DNA of 64,000 nucleotides from NCBI GenBank assembly GCA_029448655.1, contig JACCLO010000003.1, positions 3,720,001-3,784,000 on the forward strand, given 5' to 3'. The notes under the pieces were generated by a model. That model was not told where the DNA came from and ran no database searches. It saw nothing but the letters and a program-made list of their open reading frames with translations. A program made the position numbers and the translations under genes. The number at the start of each line of letters is the position of its first letter. Within the stretch, counting starts at the first letter, position 1. Positions 18,778 to 30,720 of the stretch are shown here, piece after piece. This stretch comes from Wolfiporia cocos (lineage: Eukaryota > Basidiomycota > Agaricomycetes > Polyporales > Phaeolaceae).

Positions 18778-21260
18778 GCATTATCCCTGCCCCCAGGATG
18801 AATCACATCCCTTCCAGCTCCGAATCTTCCCCTGCAGTTCCTGTGACTCCCAATGCTATGGATACTCTAAGCATATTACAGACTCCGGGTATTTTTTCTT
18901 CTAATTCCCTAGATCATAGTCATCATCATTCTTTTGTGTCTCGTTTCATGCAAGACGAAGCCCAAGCAGGCTCAAGATGGGGCACCTTCAGCATTTTACA
19001 AGATGTAAGTTGAATAGAATATCATCCAGATCCAACCTGATCTCCGCCAGCACTCCGAGCAGCTCATCTCCAAGGCAGACCATGCCACATTGGTCCACCT
19101 AAACAATTGCACATATGCAGAATCGTTTCAAGAGATTGCCTGCTTAAAAAATCAAGTTGACACTTTTGGGTGGGTATATGCATTCGTGCCATGAGTGATA
19201 CCCATGCCTGACTTTCATTTCTTTTACTTGACAGTCAAGGCTTCAAAGAGATGTTGAGTACTAGGAATGCAAGGTATGGATTGCACTTTCAGATACATGA
19301 AAGTGAAAGTTTACTACCTTATCTAGTTCTGCCGGCGCAGCACCTACAACAGTAAATGCCAACCCCCAGTCCCAGTCCCAAAGTACTGAATTACTCCAGC
19401 AGTCACAGTGCCCCCACATTAAATTTGGGCAAGAAAAAACATGGCACAATTACAAGAGAGAAGCCTCAATGAAGGGAAGGACTGACACACTAGCTGAAAG
19501 ACTGCACCAAGGCTGAAGGCCTCACTCTGCAGGTAACGATGAACATACTTCTAAATCTGACAATCAGGAGCTAGGTTTCACAGAACATGCAGATGGAGAG
19601 ATGTTCTTGGATTCAGAACTTGAGAGTATTCAAAGAGCATGTTGTGGTTTTTCTGTTGTAGAGTGGGGTATTGTTCCCAAAAGCTGGGGTCAGCTTAGCA
19701 CTGAGGCTGCCTCAGAATTCCATGTGCACCTCAAAAAATTATTTCCAGATCTTGCACTTTGTGAGAATCACTGGAAGGCCAACCAGCTAGGCACTGCACT
19801 TTACCCATGTTGGAAGCAGAAACGGCCTCAGTTATTTGCACATTCAGGTCCAAGTGCCACTGCCCGGCCGGCCTCAACTCAATCACGTCCTCCCATTCAT
19901 ACATCTGCACACCAGGAGCCAGAAGCAAGGGTCTCAGCACTCCAGGAGCCAGGAGAACATTTACCTGCTGCATCAGGTGAGATGTCCTCATTACGTACCA
20001 TTCTTAAATTTATTCGAGCGCTTCAGATTGTGCACCACATACCTCAATCAGTGCTTCCACGGCCTCGCACAAATCACAGGAAGCATCAACATCAGTGCCA
20101 GCTTTGTGAACAGGGATCACCGGGTCTATACAGGCACAGGATGTGCCGGGCTCATCACAGACTTCCTTGACTTGGATCACAGAGCTTGGGACTGCTTCTG
20201 ACAATCCTTCTGGTGACACTGCTCCTCTCAAGTCCTTGCGAGACATCTCAGCTGAACCTCTTGTGCCTGACTCTGCTGTACACATCCACTGACTGAACCA
20301 AACACTGGCAACAAGAGGCCTGCCCCTTCAGATTAGGATAGCACCAGACCCCACAAGCATAGAATCAGGATAAACAGTGCTGCATTTTTTTTCTTAGTGT
20401 TTTGTTGTGCATTGTACTAACCCTAACATATCAGCCTCACATTCCAATCAGATGCCACCTCGCTTGTACAGGATTGTATCGCCACATTGTCCTTGGTCGT
20501 GTTGTCCTCAGTCAATACAGCTCTAGAGAATTAAATGCCAAGCACAGAAAGCATTGCATATGGACCGAGTGGGGCAGGAGGAAATTTAATGCAGGTAGAC
20601 AATGAATGCAATGCGGCACAGGACACATCCAGGGACATCATGATGCTAGACATAAGCACTATGCTGCAAACCGAAGGCCACCCATTGCATGGACATGCCA
20701 GAGAGAGGATGGTGCAGCACACAATCACAGCTACAGAGAGAGCTAACAAGGCATAGACTGCTAAGATACCTGAAAGACAAAGGCGCAGGCACATTCTACA
20801 TCCTGGAAATGTCCTGAATGCTAGGTATGCACTTCACTCTTTTTCAATTTTTTTTATAGAAACATATTTGCTCATGAATGGAAGACAATGCACCCTGATG
20901 GAAGAACAGATGAGTTCAACAAGGCTTTCAGTACCTTGTTGAAAGAACAACTGCAGGTATGTCAATTCTCGTAATATCATATTCAAATCTTTCATTTGAC
21001 ACTCTTGGGTGTATACTGCTGCCATGAATGAACTGGTGTGTGTTTGTGGACTCAAATATATTCCCCATAGTTCATACACACACTGCAGAAAGCAAGCGGC
21101 AAACAAATCGGGCAAGAGAAAGCAGACTGACAGTTTCTGGGAGCGGGGGCAAGGAGCAGGGAGCAGAGGGCAAGGAGCCAGGATGGGGCTGAGGCCAGTG
21201 ACACAAGACTTAACTCTGTGTCCACATAACCAGCCTAAGCCCCAATCCTACAAGTCCTAT
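18774..21260 (+). pseudogene. Degenerate multi-exon gene of unknown function
   Basis: Plus-strand coding-like pieces occur in order. A Ser/Pro-rich N terminus (18774-19013) is followed by a helical segment near 19040-19165 (DLRQHSEQLISKADHATLVH) that ends at a GT donor. 19601-19930 contains VPKSWGQLSTEA and LCENHWKANQLG. A further segment near 20857-20955 has AHEWKTMHPDGRTDEFNKAF and also ends at a GT. The W...CxNHWK and HEW...HPDG...EF patterns recall hypothetical proteins expanded in Agaricomycetes, often within transposons. Frames between pieces are broken and no complete model can be built. Confidence 0.4.
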
Positions 21261-21605
21261 TAGGGATCATTGAAGGAATGTCACAGGGTTGGTGTCGACG
21301 TTGGAGACTCAGATAAGTAGACAAGAGAAGGAGCGAGATGGCAATGAAGGCATAATCATATGCGGCCTAAGGCCAAACGTCAAGATTGAACTGTCTGAGG
21401 AGTAAGCCTCAGACGAGTCCAACATATATACATGTAGGCACAGCACAGAGAACCGGGGTTGCCCTAAAGTAAGGGGTCTGTGCATAAGGTAATGGCGTCT
21501 ACAGTAACTAGGTAATGCGAGACCTAGTGGGTCGTGACCTGGTCAGTGGGTGGCTACGCATAACTGTTAGTCCACAGTGTAAGTACAGTAGTGGGTCATG
21601 TGACA
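21199..21605 (-). repeat. Degenerate LTR-like sequence
   Basis: Starts TGACACAAGACTTAACTCTG and ends CATGTGACA, resembling the gypsy LTR termini. It contains a TATATACATG block followed by TGCCCTAAAG and GGTCTGTGC, shared with the solo LTR at 10527-11088. Flanks (GCCAG and AAAAA) are not duplicated, so it may be truncated or recombined with the LINE that follows. Confidence 0.45.
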
Positions 21606-21634
21606 AAAAAGCCTCTTGCACTCGAACCACCATC

Positions 21635-23575
21635 ATGTCTGAACAAGCGCCCAACCACGAAGACTCTCCCCCTCTCCCCGAGCCTTCGCCACCATCGGTC
21701 TCGCCCTCCCCCAACCCTCCCGATGTCTCTTTAGAGGCTCCAAACCCCATACCCCCTTCTCGTGAATCATCACCTCTCTCATATATGCCCAATTATCCCC
21801 TTCTCGATGTTTATGACAACGACTATGAAGGATCCTTAACTTCTGCTTCCGCGGTAATCGCTCTTGGTATTCTCGCTCGCGACGCTCAACATGTCTATGA
21901 CCTCCACCATGATACCGATCTCACCCACCCTCTTCTCACTTACTCCATTGCCACCCACCGTATGCTCGAATCCATCAGAACCGGAGCCACCGAATTCACC
22001 ACTCGTGGCCTCTGTGACCACGTATTTATGACTCGTCTCCGAGACGAACTTATTCATCTTCACCACTACATCGATGACCTCATCCACAAACGGGACGATA
22101 CCTTTTCGGATATGGACGACTCTGAATCGCTGCCGCGCATCTCTCAACCTCCCACGCCGGAAAGTCAACCCTCTCCCATTCCCATTGAATCCATCCCACC
22201 TCCTCTCGTCGAATCACTCACTCCCACTCACCCCACCCAAACCCCAGCTGTTGCAGACCCTGACGTTCTCACCACCACCCTCCTACTTATTCTTAAGTGC
22301 CTGGACACGCTGGAACAACGTGTCAACAACCCTGCGCCCGTACAGACGCCCACTCCGCCCAACCCGCATGTTCGCAAACAACCGCCCACTAATCCACCAA
22401 CCACCCCGCCCAAGCAACCTCGCACTCAGGAATCTTCCATCTGCATTACTAACCCAACCCCTAGACCCACCACAACCACTGACGACTACGACTTGCACCT
22501 CGACGATGACCACTTCCCATCGCTACCACAACCAACCCCTCCCTCATTCACCACCGTCACTAAACGCAGGAAACCACAATCCTACACACAGGCAGCAACC
22601 TCCAACCAAGAACCACGTCGGCCCAACCAACCACCACCCGCTCACCCCAACCGACCCACCGCAGAAATCCCTAAACGAGCCACCCACGACAAATTCGAAT
22701 GGGTGATTAGATCTGGCAACCGCATTCCTGGGAACATCAACAAGAAAGCCAGTGATTATTCCATTTGCCAACGCATCAACGCAGGTCTCCACAAAGAAAT
22801 ACAGTCTCGTGAAGCGCAGGTCACATATGTCAAATGGACCCTCAACAACAACATTCTTCTCTACTTCGAGAATAACGTCACTCACGATTATATCCGCACT
22901 AACGTCGTACCCCGTATCAAACAGGAATTCTCCCTGCCTGACCATGTCATCATCTCTCAAAACATTCCTTGGGCACGACTCGTTCTACAGGGCGTCCCTT
23001 GTCGACCTTACCCCACTGCACCACGATACAATGCAGAAGAACTTGAAAACACCCTTCGCCACAACCGCATCCTATCCACAGTCTCCCTCACTCACGACAT
23101 ACGCTGGTTGCGCCGTGAGGAAAATATGATAGACGCCCTCTATGCTAACGTCATCATTAGCTTCGAAGATCCAACAGGTAAACTGGCAACTACAGTGAAG
23201 TCATCCACCCTAGGTATGTTTGGATGACGAGTCACAGCCGTCGACTACCGTGACAAACCCCGTTTCGTCCAATGCAAACGTTGCTGGAAACTCGGCCACA
23301 TCAGCACCCCCAAGAACCCATGCCGCGCACCTCAAACGTGCCGACAATGCGGAGATGACCATGCCGAAATCACCCACAGACGTAACTGCTACCATTGCCA
23401 ATCCACGGGATCCACCGAACCCAGCTGCGACTACAAATGTTGTGCAGAATGTGGCGGCCCACACTTTGCCGACGATGTCCACTGCCCACACCGGGAACGA
23501 TTCCACCAACCCCTTGACCCTGTATACATCCCATCCTTCACTGAAGATGACCCCCTCCCCTTCCATGCAGCATGA
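21635..23575 (+). pseudogene. LINE ORF1 (zinc-knuckle protein) with one internal stop
   Basis: A 647-codon frame from ATG 21635 to TGA 23573-23575, interrupted only by an in-frame TGA at 23225-23227 (GGA TGA CGA, readily explained by CGA to TGA). The first half is Pro/Thr/His-rich low complexity. The end has a cysteine cluster of CCHC-like knuckles (CKRCWKLGH, CRQCGDDH, CYHCQSTG, CCAECGGPHF). This is the RNA-binding ORF1 type of Tad/I-clade LINEs. Its stop overlaps the start of ORF2 as ATGA (23572-23575), a layout typical of termination-reinitiation. Confidence 0.85.
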
Positions 23576-26500
23576 AAATCTATGATCAAATTCGTGTTCT
23601 TTCTCTCAACGTTGCCGGCTCTAACATACTTACTCACCTTGTCCTCAATACAGCCACAGATTACGACATCATTCTTTTGCAGGAAATCTGGTACGATCAT
23701 TCTTGGATGTCGAAAGCCACACTCAGCATTGCACCACTCCCTCGTTCGCACACTAACACTAATATCGCATGGACTCTTTTCCTCCCCACCCTACCAACTC
23801 ACGTCAGACCTTACGTAGCCATCTACGTTCGACCTAGACTCACACAACACTTCCACATTACCTACCACCCTTTCGTCCCACCCCACCCGCATATTCTTCC
23901 ACTGTCGTTCACATCACCCTCTCATGCATTCACCATTTGTAATTTTTACAACCAACCTTCCCTTCTCCATCAACCTTTGCTGGACCTTCTCGACACCAAC
24001 CCTCCACCAGACAATTTTCTACTTCTTTCAGGTGACTTCAACCTCCACCACCCGACATGGGCACTCACTAACACTCTCCCTCATTTCCACTTCACCCATG
24101 GTGACTCTCTCCTCGCTTGGACGCAACACACAAACCTCGTCCTCTTAAACGACACCGCTACACCCACCCATCTAGGTCACGCTAATCAACAACCTTCCAT
24201 CCTCGACCTCACCTTTATACGCTCCATGCCATCCATGATATTCCATCACTTTGAAATTTCCGATAACCCTCTCTGGCGTTCTGATCATCTCGCATCCATT
24301 TGCCACCTTACTCTGTTCGATTACACCCCAACACCTAACCCTCCCAAATCTTATCGCATCAACCCGGCACACTACCACAACTGAAAAGACGCTTTCAACC
24401 ACGCTCTTTCCTTCCACTCCTTCCCTCTCACTTACACGACTACACACCAACTCGACGATGCAGCTCAACACTTTCTTCTTGCGTGTTGTGCTGCTACTAC
24501 TGACACCATGCGCCCCAGACGGACCACCACACGCACTAAGGCGTATTGGTGGAATCACGAATGCGACCAGTTAGCCAACACGATCGCAAGCACTACCAAC
24601 CACCAAGACCAACAACAACTACGTCGACAACTCCGCTACGTCGCCCGCAAAGCGAAACGCCACTGGGCACACGACATCATCGACCGACAACAACACTCCG
24701 ATCTCTGGTCCATTGCAAAATGGCCTTATCAACGACGCCGGTCGCACTTTCCTCCACTTCTTTTTCATGATACACTCATTCATACCGTTGACGAAAAAGC
24801 TAACGCGCTAGCACAAACATTCTTTCCACCACACAGCCCACCAATTCCTATTCAACTCCCACACGACCCACCTCCATTACCTGCTCGTGACTTTCCACCA
24901 GTCACTCTTAGAGAGATACCATTCGGGACTGCTCTAATTCTACAGCCCCAGGTTTGTCTGGCACCAATTGGCGTGCTCTCAAATGGGCACTTACCACATT
25001 GAACGCACCCCTCCTCGTTAATTTTATTGACGCATCCCTCCAACTAGGTTATCTCCAAACTTGTCTACGACAAGGATATGTTGCCCCAATCCCTAAACCC
25101 AACAAGAACGATTATACTAACCCTAAAGCGTACCGACCCATCACACTCATTGAAAACCTATCTAAGCTCATAGAAAAGATCCTCGCATGACGCATCCTCT
25201 ACGACATCGGCCACTACGGCCTCATACCAGCTTACCAATTTGGTGGACACAATAACTCGTCCACGATCGATGCAGGTACCACGTTCGTTACTGACGTCAA
25301 AAATATTTGGAAACAGGGCCGCGTCACCACCTTCGTTACACTCGACATTTCAGGATTCTTCAACAACATTAACCACGATCGACTTTTGTACCAGTTATAC
25401 CTACTGGGTTTTTCCAACAACGTCATTCGTTGGACACAATCGTTTATCACTGATCGTACCGTAGCTTTTCACATCGACTCTTCCACCAGCCGCACCTTCC
25501 CAGTTGGCAACATGGGCATCCCATAAGGATCTCCGCTATCCCCAGTCCTTTCTACCATCTACGCATCACCACTCCTTCGAGCTTTCCCTCGACTCCTCCA
25601 ATGTCACTGATTGTACCCTTTACTCCTATGTCGACGACTTCGCCCTACTTTGTGCAGGACCAAACCTCGAAATGACCACCACTAGTATCGCCACAAATGT
25701 ACACAAAGCATGCACCATTTTACGCGACATCGGCCTATCCATCGGAGACGACAAAATCGATCTCTGTCACCTTTTTCCAACACGTCGACGACACCACACC
25801 CCATTTCAACCTTCCCTTCACTTATCCCTTCCAGACCACGGCAACTTAACCGTCACGCCATCCAAATCCATTCGCTGGTTAGGCTTCTGGATCGACTCCC
25901 ACCTTACCTTCCGCGATCATATCGCCACACGAGCACGTTTCGCACTCACCACCTCCTATGCACTCCAACAACTCGTCACCTCCACCCGGGGACTTCATGT
26001 CAATGCCATCCACCACCTCTACCTTGCGACGATCCTTCCTATCATGACTTACAGTGCACCGCTATATTATAATGGACACCGACAACTTACACTCGTTCAA
26101 CCATTCATTCGCGTACAAAATCAATGTCTCACTATGATCCTCGGCACTTTCCGTACCACACCTATCAACTCTCGCGAACACCTTGCATCCATTCTCCCCA
26201 TTCCTCTTACTCTCCATCAAATCGTCACTCAATATGCTATCCGTACTCGTACCCTCCCTGCTCATTCCCCTATCCATAACCGTCGTTACTCCAATGTCAG
26301 ACAACCATACCCTCTTACCTTACGTACGATCAACAAAACATACCCTTACACGAATCCACTTACTTACGTCCACCACCTGCTCCCTACTGATACTGAACGC
26401 ATTGACCCTTTCATACAGGCACCCTGGGATCGTCAACCTCAATGGGGCAACCGTCTTCAATTTGATACCATTGCGCAGAAGTCCACAAAAACAGAACGCC

Positions 26501-27057
26501 ACACCCACCGTCGTCGAATCCAACACCTGATTGACGTCATCGCCACCAACCCTGATCACCTCGCTATATATACCGATGAATCATCCCGCACGCCACGATA
26601 CAGACATAAACCGCATACCGGTGCAGCATTCCTCGTTACCCACAGAGGCGCCCACCTTCACCACGAGACGAGAGGACTTGGCCCACAAGCCACATCATTC
26701 GATGCCGAACTTTGTGCAGCTGCCATGGCCGCTAATCGCATCCTTGACATACTACCCGCACACGGCTACCGTACCACCCACATTCATTACTTCATCGATA
26801 ACACTGCGGTCATCAACAAAGTCTACGACACGTCAAAACACCCTGGCCAAATCGACAGCATCCTCTTCCACAATGCCACCGACGAACTCCTTAGCACATA
26901 CCCTGCTATCTCCGTCACCATTCACTGGTGCCCCAGTCACAAGGGCATCCCAGGCAACGAGCACGTCGACCAGCTAGCACGCGCAGCAGTTCTCTTACCT
27001 GACCACATACCACCCACCATAACATGGTTACGGTCCAATGCTCGCCACCGCATGTTA
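23572..27057 (+). pseudogene. LINE ORF2 (endonuclease-RT-RNase H), 5' part, inactivated
   Basis: The APE-type endonuclease comes first (NVAG, LLQEIW, LSGDFNLHHPTW about residue 155, WRSDH). A TGA at 24382 follows, most likely from TGG. After a frameshift near 24.9 kb the RT fingers and palm follow (APGLSGTNW, AYRPITL, LDISGFFNNI). A TGA sits at 25188 (CGA to TGA) and a TAA near 25524 replaces the Gln of the canonical GIPQGSPLSP motif. Another frameshift lies near 25.59 kb. The catalytic YVDD (25630-25641) and an RNase H domain (YTDESS, AELCA, FIDNTAV, CPSHKGIPGNEHVDQLA) are intact. The frame ends at an insertion after 27057. The three nonsense changes fit C:G to T:A transitions. Order APE-RT-RNase H indicates the Tad1/I group. 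Confidence 0.88.
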
Positions 27058-27744
27058 AGGCTCCAACCATATAATATACATGTACAGAAAATTGGTAAAT
27101 ATATGGTATATGGTATATACATGGTATATACATGGTATATACATGGTATACATGGTTTTCAGACATGAGATTTTGAGGAGATCCTGGCATAGCTATTGTT
27201 TTGCTCATATGGTTATGTATATTGTCTCTGCCTTCAGTGACACACTACAGGTATCAGCACTTGGCTGATGTGACGAAAAAACGGGTTCAAATGTTCATGG
27301 CAACACCAATAGCAGGGAATGGCTCAGAAATTGTGCACAATGTGCAAGGTGATGAGAAACTTGCATGCATGAGCATAATGCATGATGCAATCACTACTTT
27401 GTGGCATTATATGATATAGCACAAACATAAATGTGATCTTACCTTCCACTACTCAAGAAGCTAATCAAAGTGTATGAGTCATGTCTTGACATCTTCACAT
27501 TTGTGCAGTCACCAAAATGCCTAAATCTCATGACTGCTGCACCATACAATCTGTAAAACACATAACTACTTCAGGTACATCATTTAGAACATCAGCTGAG
27601 AGTCTACTATGATTGCATTCACAATAACCATATACTATGTATATACCATGTATATACCATGTACTCGGCCACATGTAAATACATGTATATAGTATATATA
27701 AAAAACCATGTATACATGGTATATACATTATATGGTTGGAGCCT
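27058..27744. mobile_element. AT-rich MITE with TA-flanked inverted ends
   Basis: The ends AGGCTCCAACCATATAAT (27058-27075) and the matching inverted end (to 27744) are flanked by TA on both sides. Subterminal tandem ATGGTATATAC units (27096-27155), with their mirror near 27625-27725, can fold into long AT-rich hairpins. The 687-bp length, lack of ORF and TA flanks suggest a Tc1/mariner-type MITE (inference). Confidence 0.65.
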
Positions 27745-28309
27745 TACTTTCAATGATTTCTGCAGGCTGAGAAGATAATATTCTACGGTGCCTTCTCCGG
27801 CTCCTACATCTCGGAGATACAACAGAGGAACTCTATGACTACATCAGCCCAAGGATTCAGAGCAGAGCAGATGGATACAGCTCTCCTGAGATCTCTGATG
27901 AAGCACCTCCCTCGGATTCCGACTCCGACAGATCCCGGAAGTGCTCACCATCTCCATGTTCTGCAGTGCCCATTCGATCGCCAGAAAAAGCAGCGCCGTC
28001 ATAAGCCTCACTACATTCGGTAGTGTAGATAATGTTTATAGTGTTACATCCCGATTATCATTACTCAAAAGCGAGGATTTAGGGGTGCGAGTACAGGTGC
28101 GTGGGAATCGGTTTAAACTCCGCTTTTCCTCGGGCGCGTTGGACCTATCCTACACTAGAAGTTCACCCCCGCGGCCAGATAGTATCGTCTGTCTGTGGTA
28201 CACAATCTCATTTGTCGTTGTAGCAGCTCGCCTGAAAGGTGCGTACAACCGTACAACAGCCTTCCATCCCCATGCGGCTGAGCTCACTCAAGCGACCATA
28301 GCTTGCGCC

Positions 28310-29920
28310 ATGGGAACGCGAGGCTACAAAGTCATCAGACACAAGAACCGTTATGTGTATATCTATAATCACCTTGACTCTTACCCCAGTGGTCTCGGAG
28401 TGAAAATACTGGAAGAAATACCAACCGACCCAGTGGAGTTCCAGCAATGGCTCGATGATCTTCGAACATGGGCCGAGGAGTGTTTTGCCACATGGGATGA
28501 CGCTAATGCGAAGGAACGCAACGGGATGACAGAAATGGTTTCATGGGAGCAACCCGCGAATGACATCATGATTGAATGGGTCTACGAACTGGATCTTGAT
28601 AACCTCATCTTCCACGTCGATTGCGCTCCCCTTTTCCGCCTCGAACATCTGCCTCCTCCTGAATTATTTTGCAGACTCATATCAAAGGACAGTTATGGCC
28701 ACCGAGCGTACCATCCTGAAACACCAGAAGAATACAGGTACAATTGGATGGCCCCGCCTCCACCTGTTGACGAGTCTGCGCTCTCGGGATACACTGGCTA
28801 CGCTCCGACCTGCGTCCAATTGGATGACCTCATCCCCATCACGCCACAGATGGCTGTATCGCACGCTGTACGAGTGCGACTTGTCGAGGTTTGCATTGGC
28901 CACTTCATCAGCGAGTATGGCACGACGCCTCTCCGGAAATTAGAGAGCGTTCCAAGTCGCAGCAAAATGTCGCGGGAAGACCTCGCGCTCGCATTAACAT
29001 TCGTTCGGACCAGCCTGACCAGCCTGCTGCCGGTACCACCCCCGCGGCCGAAATCGACCCGAACTTTCCGTGATGTATTTTGTGGACAAGGCACCCCTAC
29101 GCCACCCCCAGACATCCCGAGTCGCAGCCCTCTGCCTCAAGGAGACTTCTGGTGGCCACAGCGCGACCTGTGTGTGCGCGTATGCACTCATCTCGACGAC
29201 GCGAACAACTTGCAGGCAGCAGTCTCTCAGACCGTCAAGGAGATTCTCCATGCGGCCGACAGGTTTAGCGTCATCTATGGCCTAGCCTTCTCTATCTTTC
29301 ACTGTGTCATCATCCGCGTCAGCAAGCCATCTCAGGAAGGGTCGTCTCCCATGGTCGAGCACACACCCGCACTCCAGTTTGCTCCCTTGTATTATACGGA
29401 CTCTCCATCCACGCCAGGGATCATAGCACTCGCCCTGCTCGCACAGGCCATCAATTTTGATGTTTGCTCAACGTTGAAAGCGCATCTCGGTGATCAATAC
29501 ACAGAGCCTGAAATGCTGCCACAGAACAATCGCTTAGCGCGCCTGCCACAGGAGCTGCTGGACAAAATTGCTGGATTCTTGATGAGCGCAGATGACCTCG
29601 CTCATTTCGCGATGTCTTCGCAGCAAGCACTGGAAGCTGCGACGCCACACCTTCGACGACCATTTGTTGCAAGCTACCCGCTGCTTACGGTCTCACCGAC
29701 TCTCGATACGGAGTTAACCAGCAGAATGCTTCAATACTCTGGGCATTTCGAGACCATCCAGAATGACGCTGAGGACGCGCTGCGTGTGGGGTTGGGATAT
29801 TACCTTAGCAGGACATCTCGTAAAGCCGGCTACGTCTCCCTGCCGCATTTCGAAGGTCTTGTGGGAAATTTTATACCGGAAATTGGATTCCAGTGCAAGT
29901 CCGCAATTCGCCAATTATGA
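28310..29920 (+). CDS. F-box-type hypothetical protein
   Basis: 536 aa from ATG 28310, intronless. The frame is open further upstream to 27941, but homology to the partial copy at 30440-30720 and the MGTRGYKVIRH start favour 28310. The N terminus (MGTRGYKVIRHKNRYVYIY, then DSYPSGLG and EEIP) is a pattern seen in many Agaricomycete hypothetical proteins. A Pro-rich middle (about 240-285) follows. An F-box-like motif near residues 410-450 (RLARLPQELLDKIAGFLMS, then DLAHFAMSS) would bind Skp1 in SCF ubiquitin ligases. The substrate region is not recognised. The gene lies inside the insertion in the LINE. Confidence 0.75.
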   Translation: MGTRGYKVIRHKNRYVYIYNHLDSYPSGLGVKILEEIPTDPVEFQQWLDDLRTWAEECFATWDDANAKERNGMTEMVSWEQPANDIMIEWVYELDLDNLIFHVDCAPLFRLEHLPPPELFCRLISKDSYGHRAYHPETPEEYRYNWMAPPPPVDESALSGYTGYAPTCVQLDDLIPITPQMAVSHAVRVRLVEVCIGHFISEYGTTPLRKLESVPSRSKMSREDLALALTFVRTSLTSLLPVPPPRPKSTRTFRDVFCGQGTPTPPPDIPSRSPLPQGDFWWPQRDLCVRVCTHLDDANNLQAAVSQTVKEILHAADRFSVIYGLAFSIFHCVIIRVSKPSQEGSSPMVEHTPALQFAPLYYTDSPSTPGIIALALLAQAINFDVCSTLKAHLGDQYTEPEMLPQNNRLARLPQELLDKIAGFLMSADDLAHFAMSSQQALEAATPHLRRPFVASYPLLTVSPTLDTELTSRMLQYSGHFETIQNDAEDALRVGLGYYLSRTSRKAGYVSLPHFEGLVGNFIPEIGFQCKSAIRQL

Positions 29921-30027
29921 ACGGTTTGTTGAAAGTCTGTATCGTGGGAATAAAAAGACATAGTTCATGTCATCGTAGTTGTAATCAGATGCACACGCTT
30001 CTGATTTGTTGAATTGATGAGAATTAT

Positions 30028-30381
30028 CTATCTGCGCAATCGAATATGCAGCTTACCTGTCTTGCTCCAATCCCAATGTTGCAGTGTAGCGGTACGCTTC
30101 CATCCGAAGAAATTAAGATAACCTGCAAAGACATGTGCGATCGTATCCAAATAATTACAGTTGGAGGTTGCCCTGGAACTAGGCTCATAAATCAGCCTGA
30201 GTATAGGAAGACAGTCGTTCCTATACTCACCCTGGAACCCTATCTCGTTATATGCCATGAGCAGTTCCTGCCCATCCTTGTACAACGCAGTAACTTCCTC
30301 TCTCAAGCCATCTGTTGTCAGAGAGCGGTTGGAGAGTGTATGTGATGTACAGCGCAGACAATGCACCTCCGTCACACGCAT
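30028..30381 (-). CDS. Possible minus-strand exon or small gene, unknown
   Basis: A 117-aa frame from ATG 30381. Its composition looks protein-like (LREEVTALYKDGQELLMAYN, then CLPILRLIYEPSSRA and FAGYLNFFGWK) rather than chance, but I recognise no family. It lies between the F-box gene's 3' end and the truncated F-box copy. It may be one exon of a fragmentary captured gene. Confidence 0.35.
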   Translation of the reverse strand: MRVTEVHCLRCTSHTLSNRSLTTDGLREEVTALYKDGQELLMAYNEIGFQGEYRNDCLPILRLIYEPSSRATSNCNYLDTIAHVFAGYLNFFGWKRTATLQHWDWSKTGKLHIRLRR

Positions 30382-30439
30382 GAGAGATACCTAACAAACT
30401 TCTCCCGTTAGCCCCATACCGCGCACGGTGGTGCGTACA

Positions 30440-30720
30440 CCAGCATTCCCTTTCGCGTGCAACAATATATGACGGGCGACCATAGCTCGCGCCATTGGCA
30501 GAGGCACAAAAACCGTTACGCATCTATGCTTTGTACGGTAGATTACATGACAGAGTGGAAATATTCAGAGACATCCCGACCGACCCGGCGAAGTTCCAAC
30601 AACAACTCGATTATCTTCGGATATGGGCTGAGGAGTGTCTTGATAGGTGAGACAAGGCGGGCCAATGCCAGGGATTCCAGAGAACAAGTTTCATGGAAGC
30701 CGCCCTGTGGAATTTCCCGG
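30440..30720 (+). pseudogene. Truncated second copy of the F-box gene's 5' region
   Basis: Matches 28280-28560 with substitutions and small gaps (shared GCGACCATAGCT, CACAAAAACCGTTA-like, CCGACC and GAGGAGTGT words). It stops abruptly at 30720, the edge of the LINE insertion. The frame is broken, so it is a nonfunctional duplicate. Confidence 0.7.

Larger units (their letters stand above)
27058..30720 (+). mobile_element. 3.66-kb insertion in the LINE, carrying an F-box gene
   Basis: The segment splits LINE ORF2 and is bounded by the 9-bp direct repeat CGCATGTTA (27049-27057 and 30721-30729). Contents are an AT-rich MITE exactly at the left edge, an intact F-box-type gene, a minus-strand reading frame, and a truncated copy of the F-box gene's 5' region ending exactly at the right edge. 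The two outer ends are not inverted repeats of one another. The 9-bp duplication recalls Mutator-like elements, but no transposase is present. Confidence 0.6.

Noticed and set aside
28310..30720. The whole 27058-30720 insertion as a Helitron capturing genes
   Set aside because: Helitrons leave no target duplication and end in CTRR with a hairpin. Here a 9-bp direct repeat flanks the block and no such end is visible.
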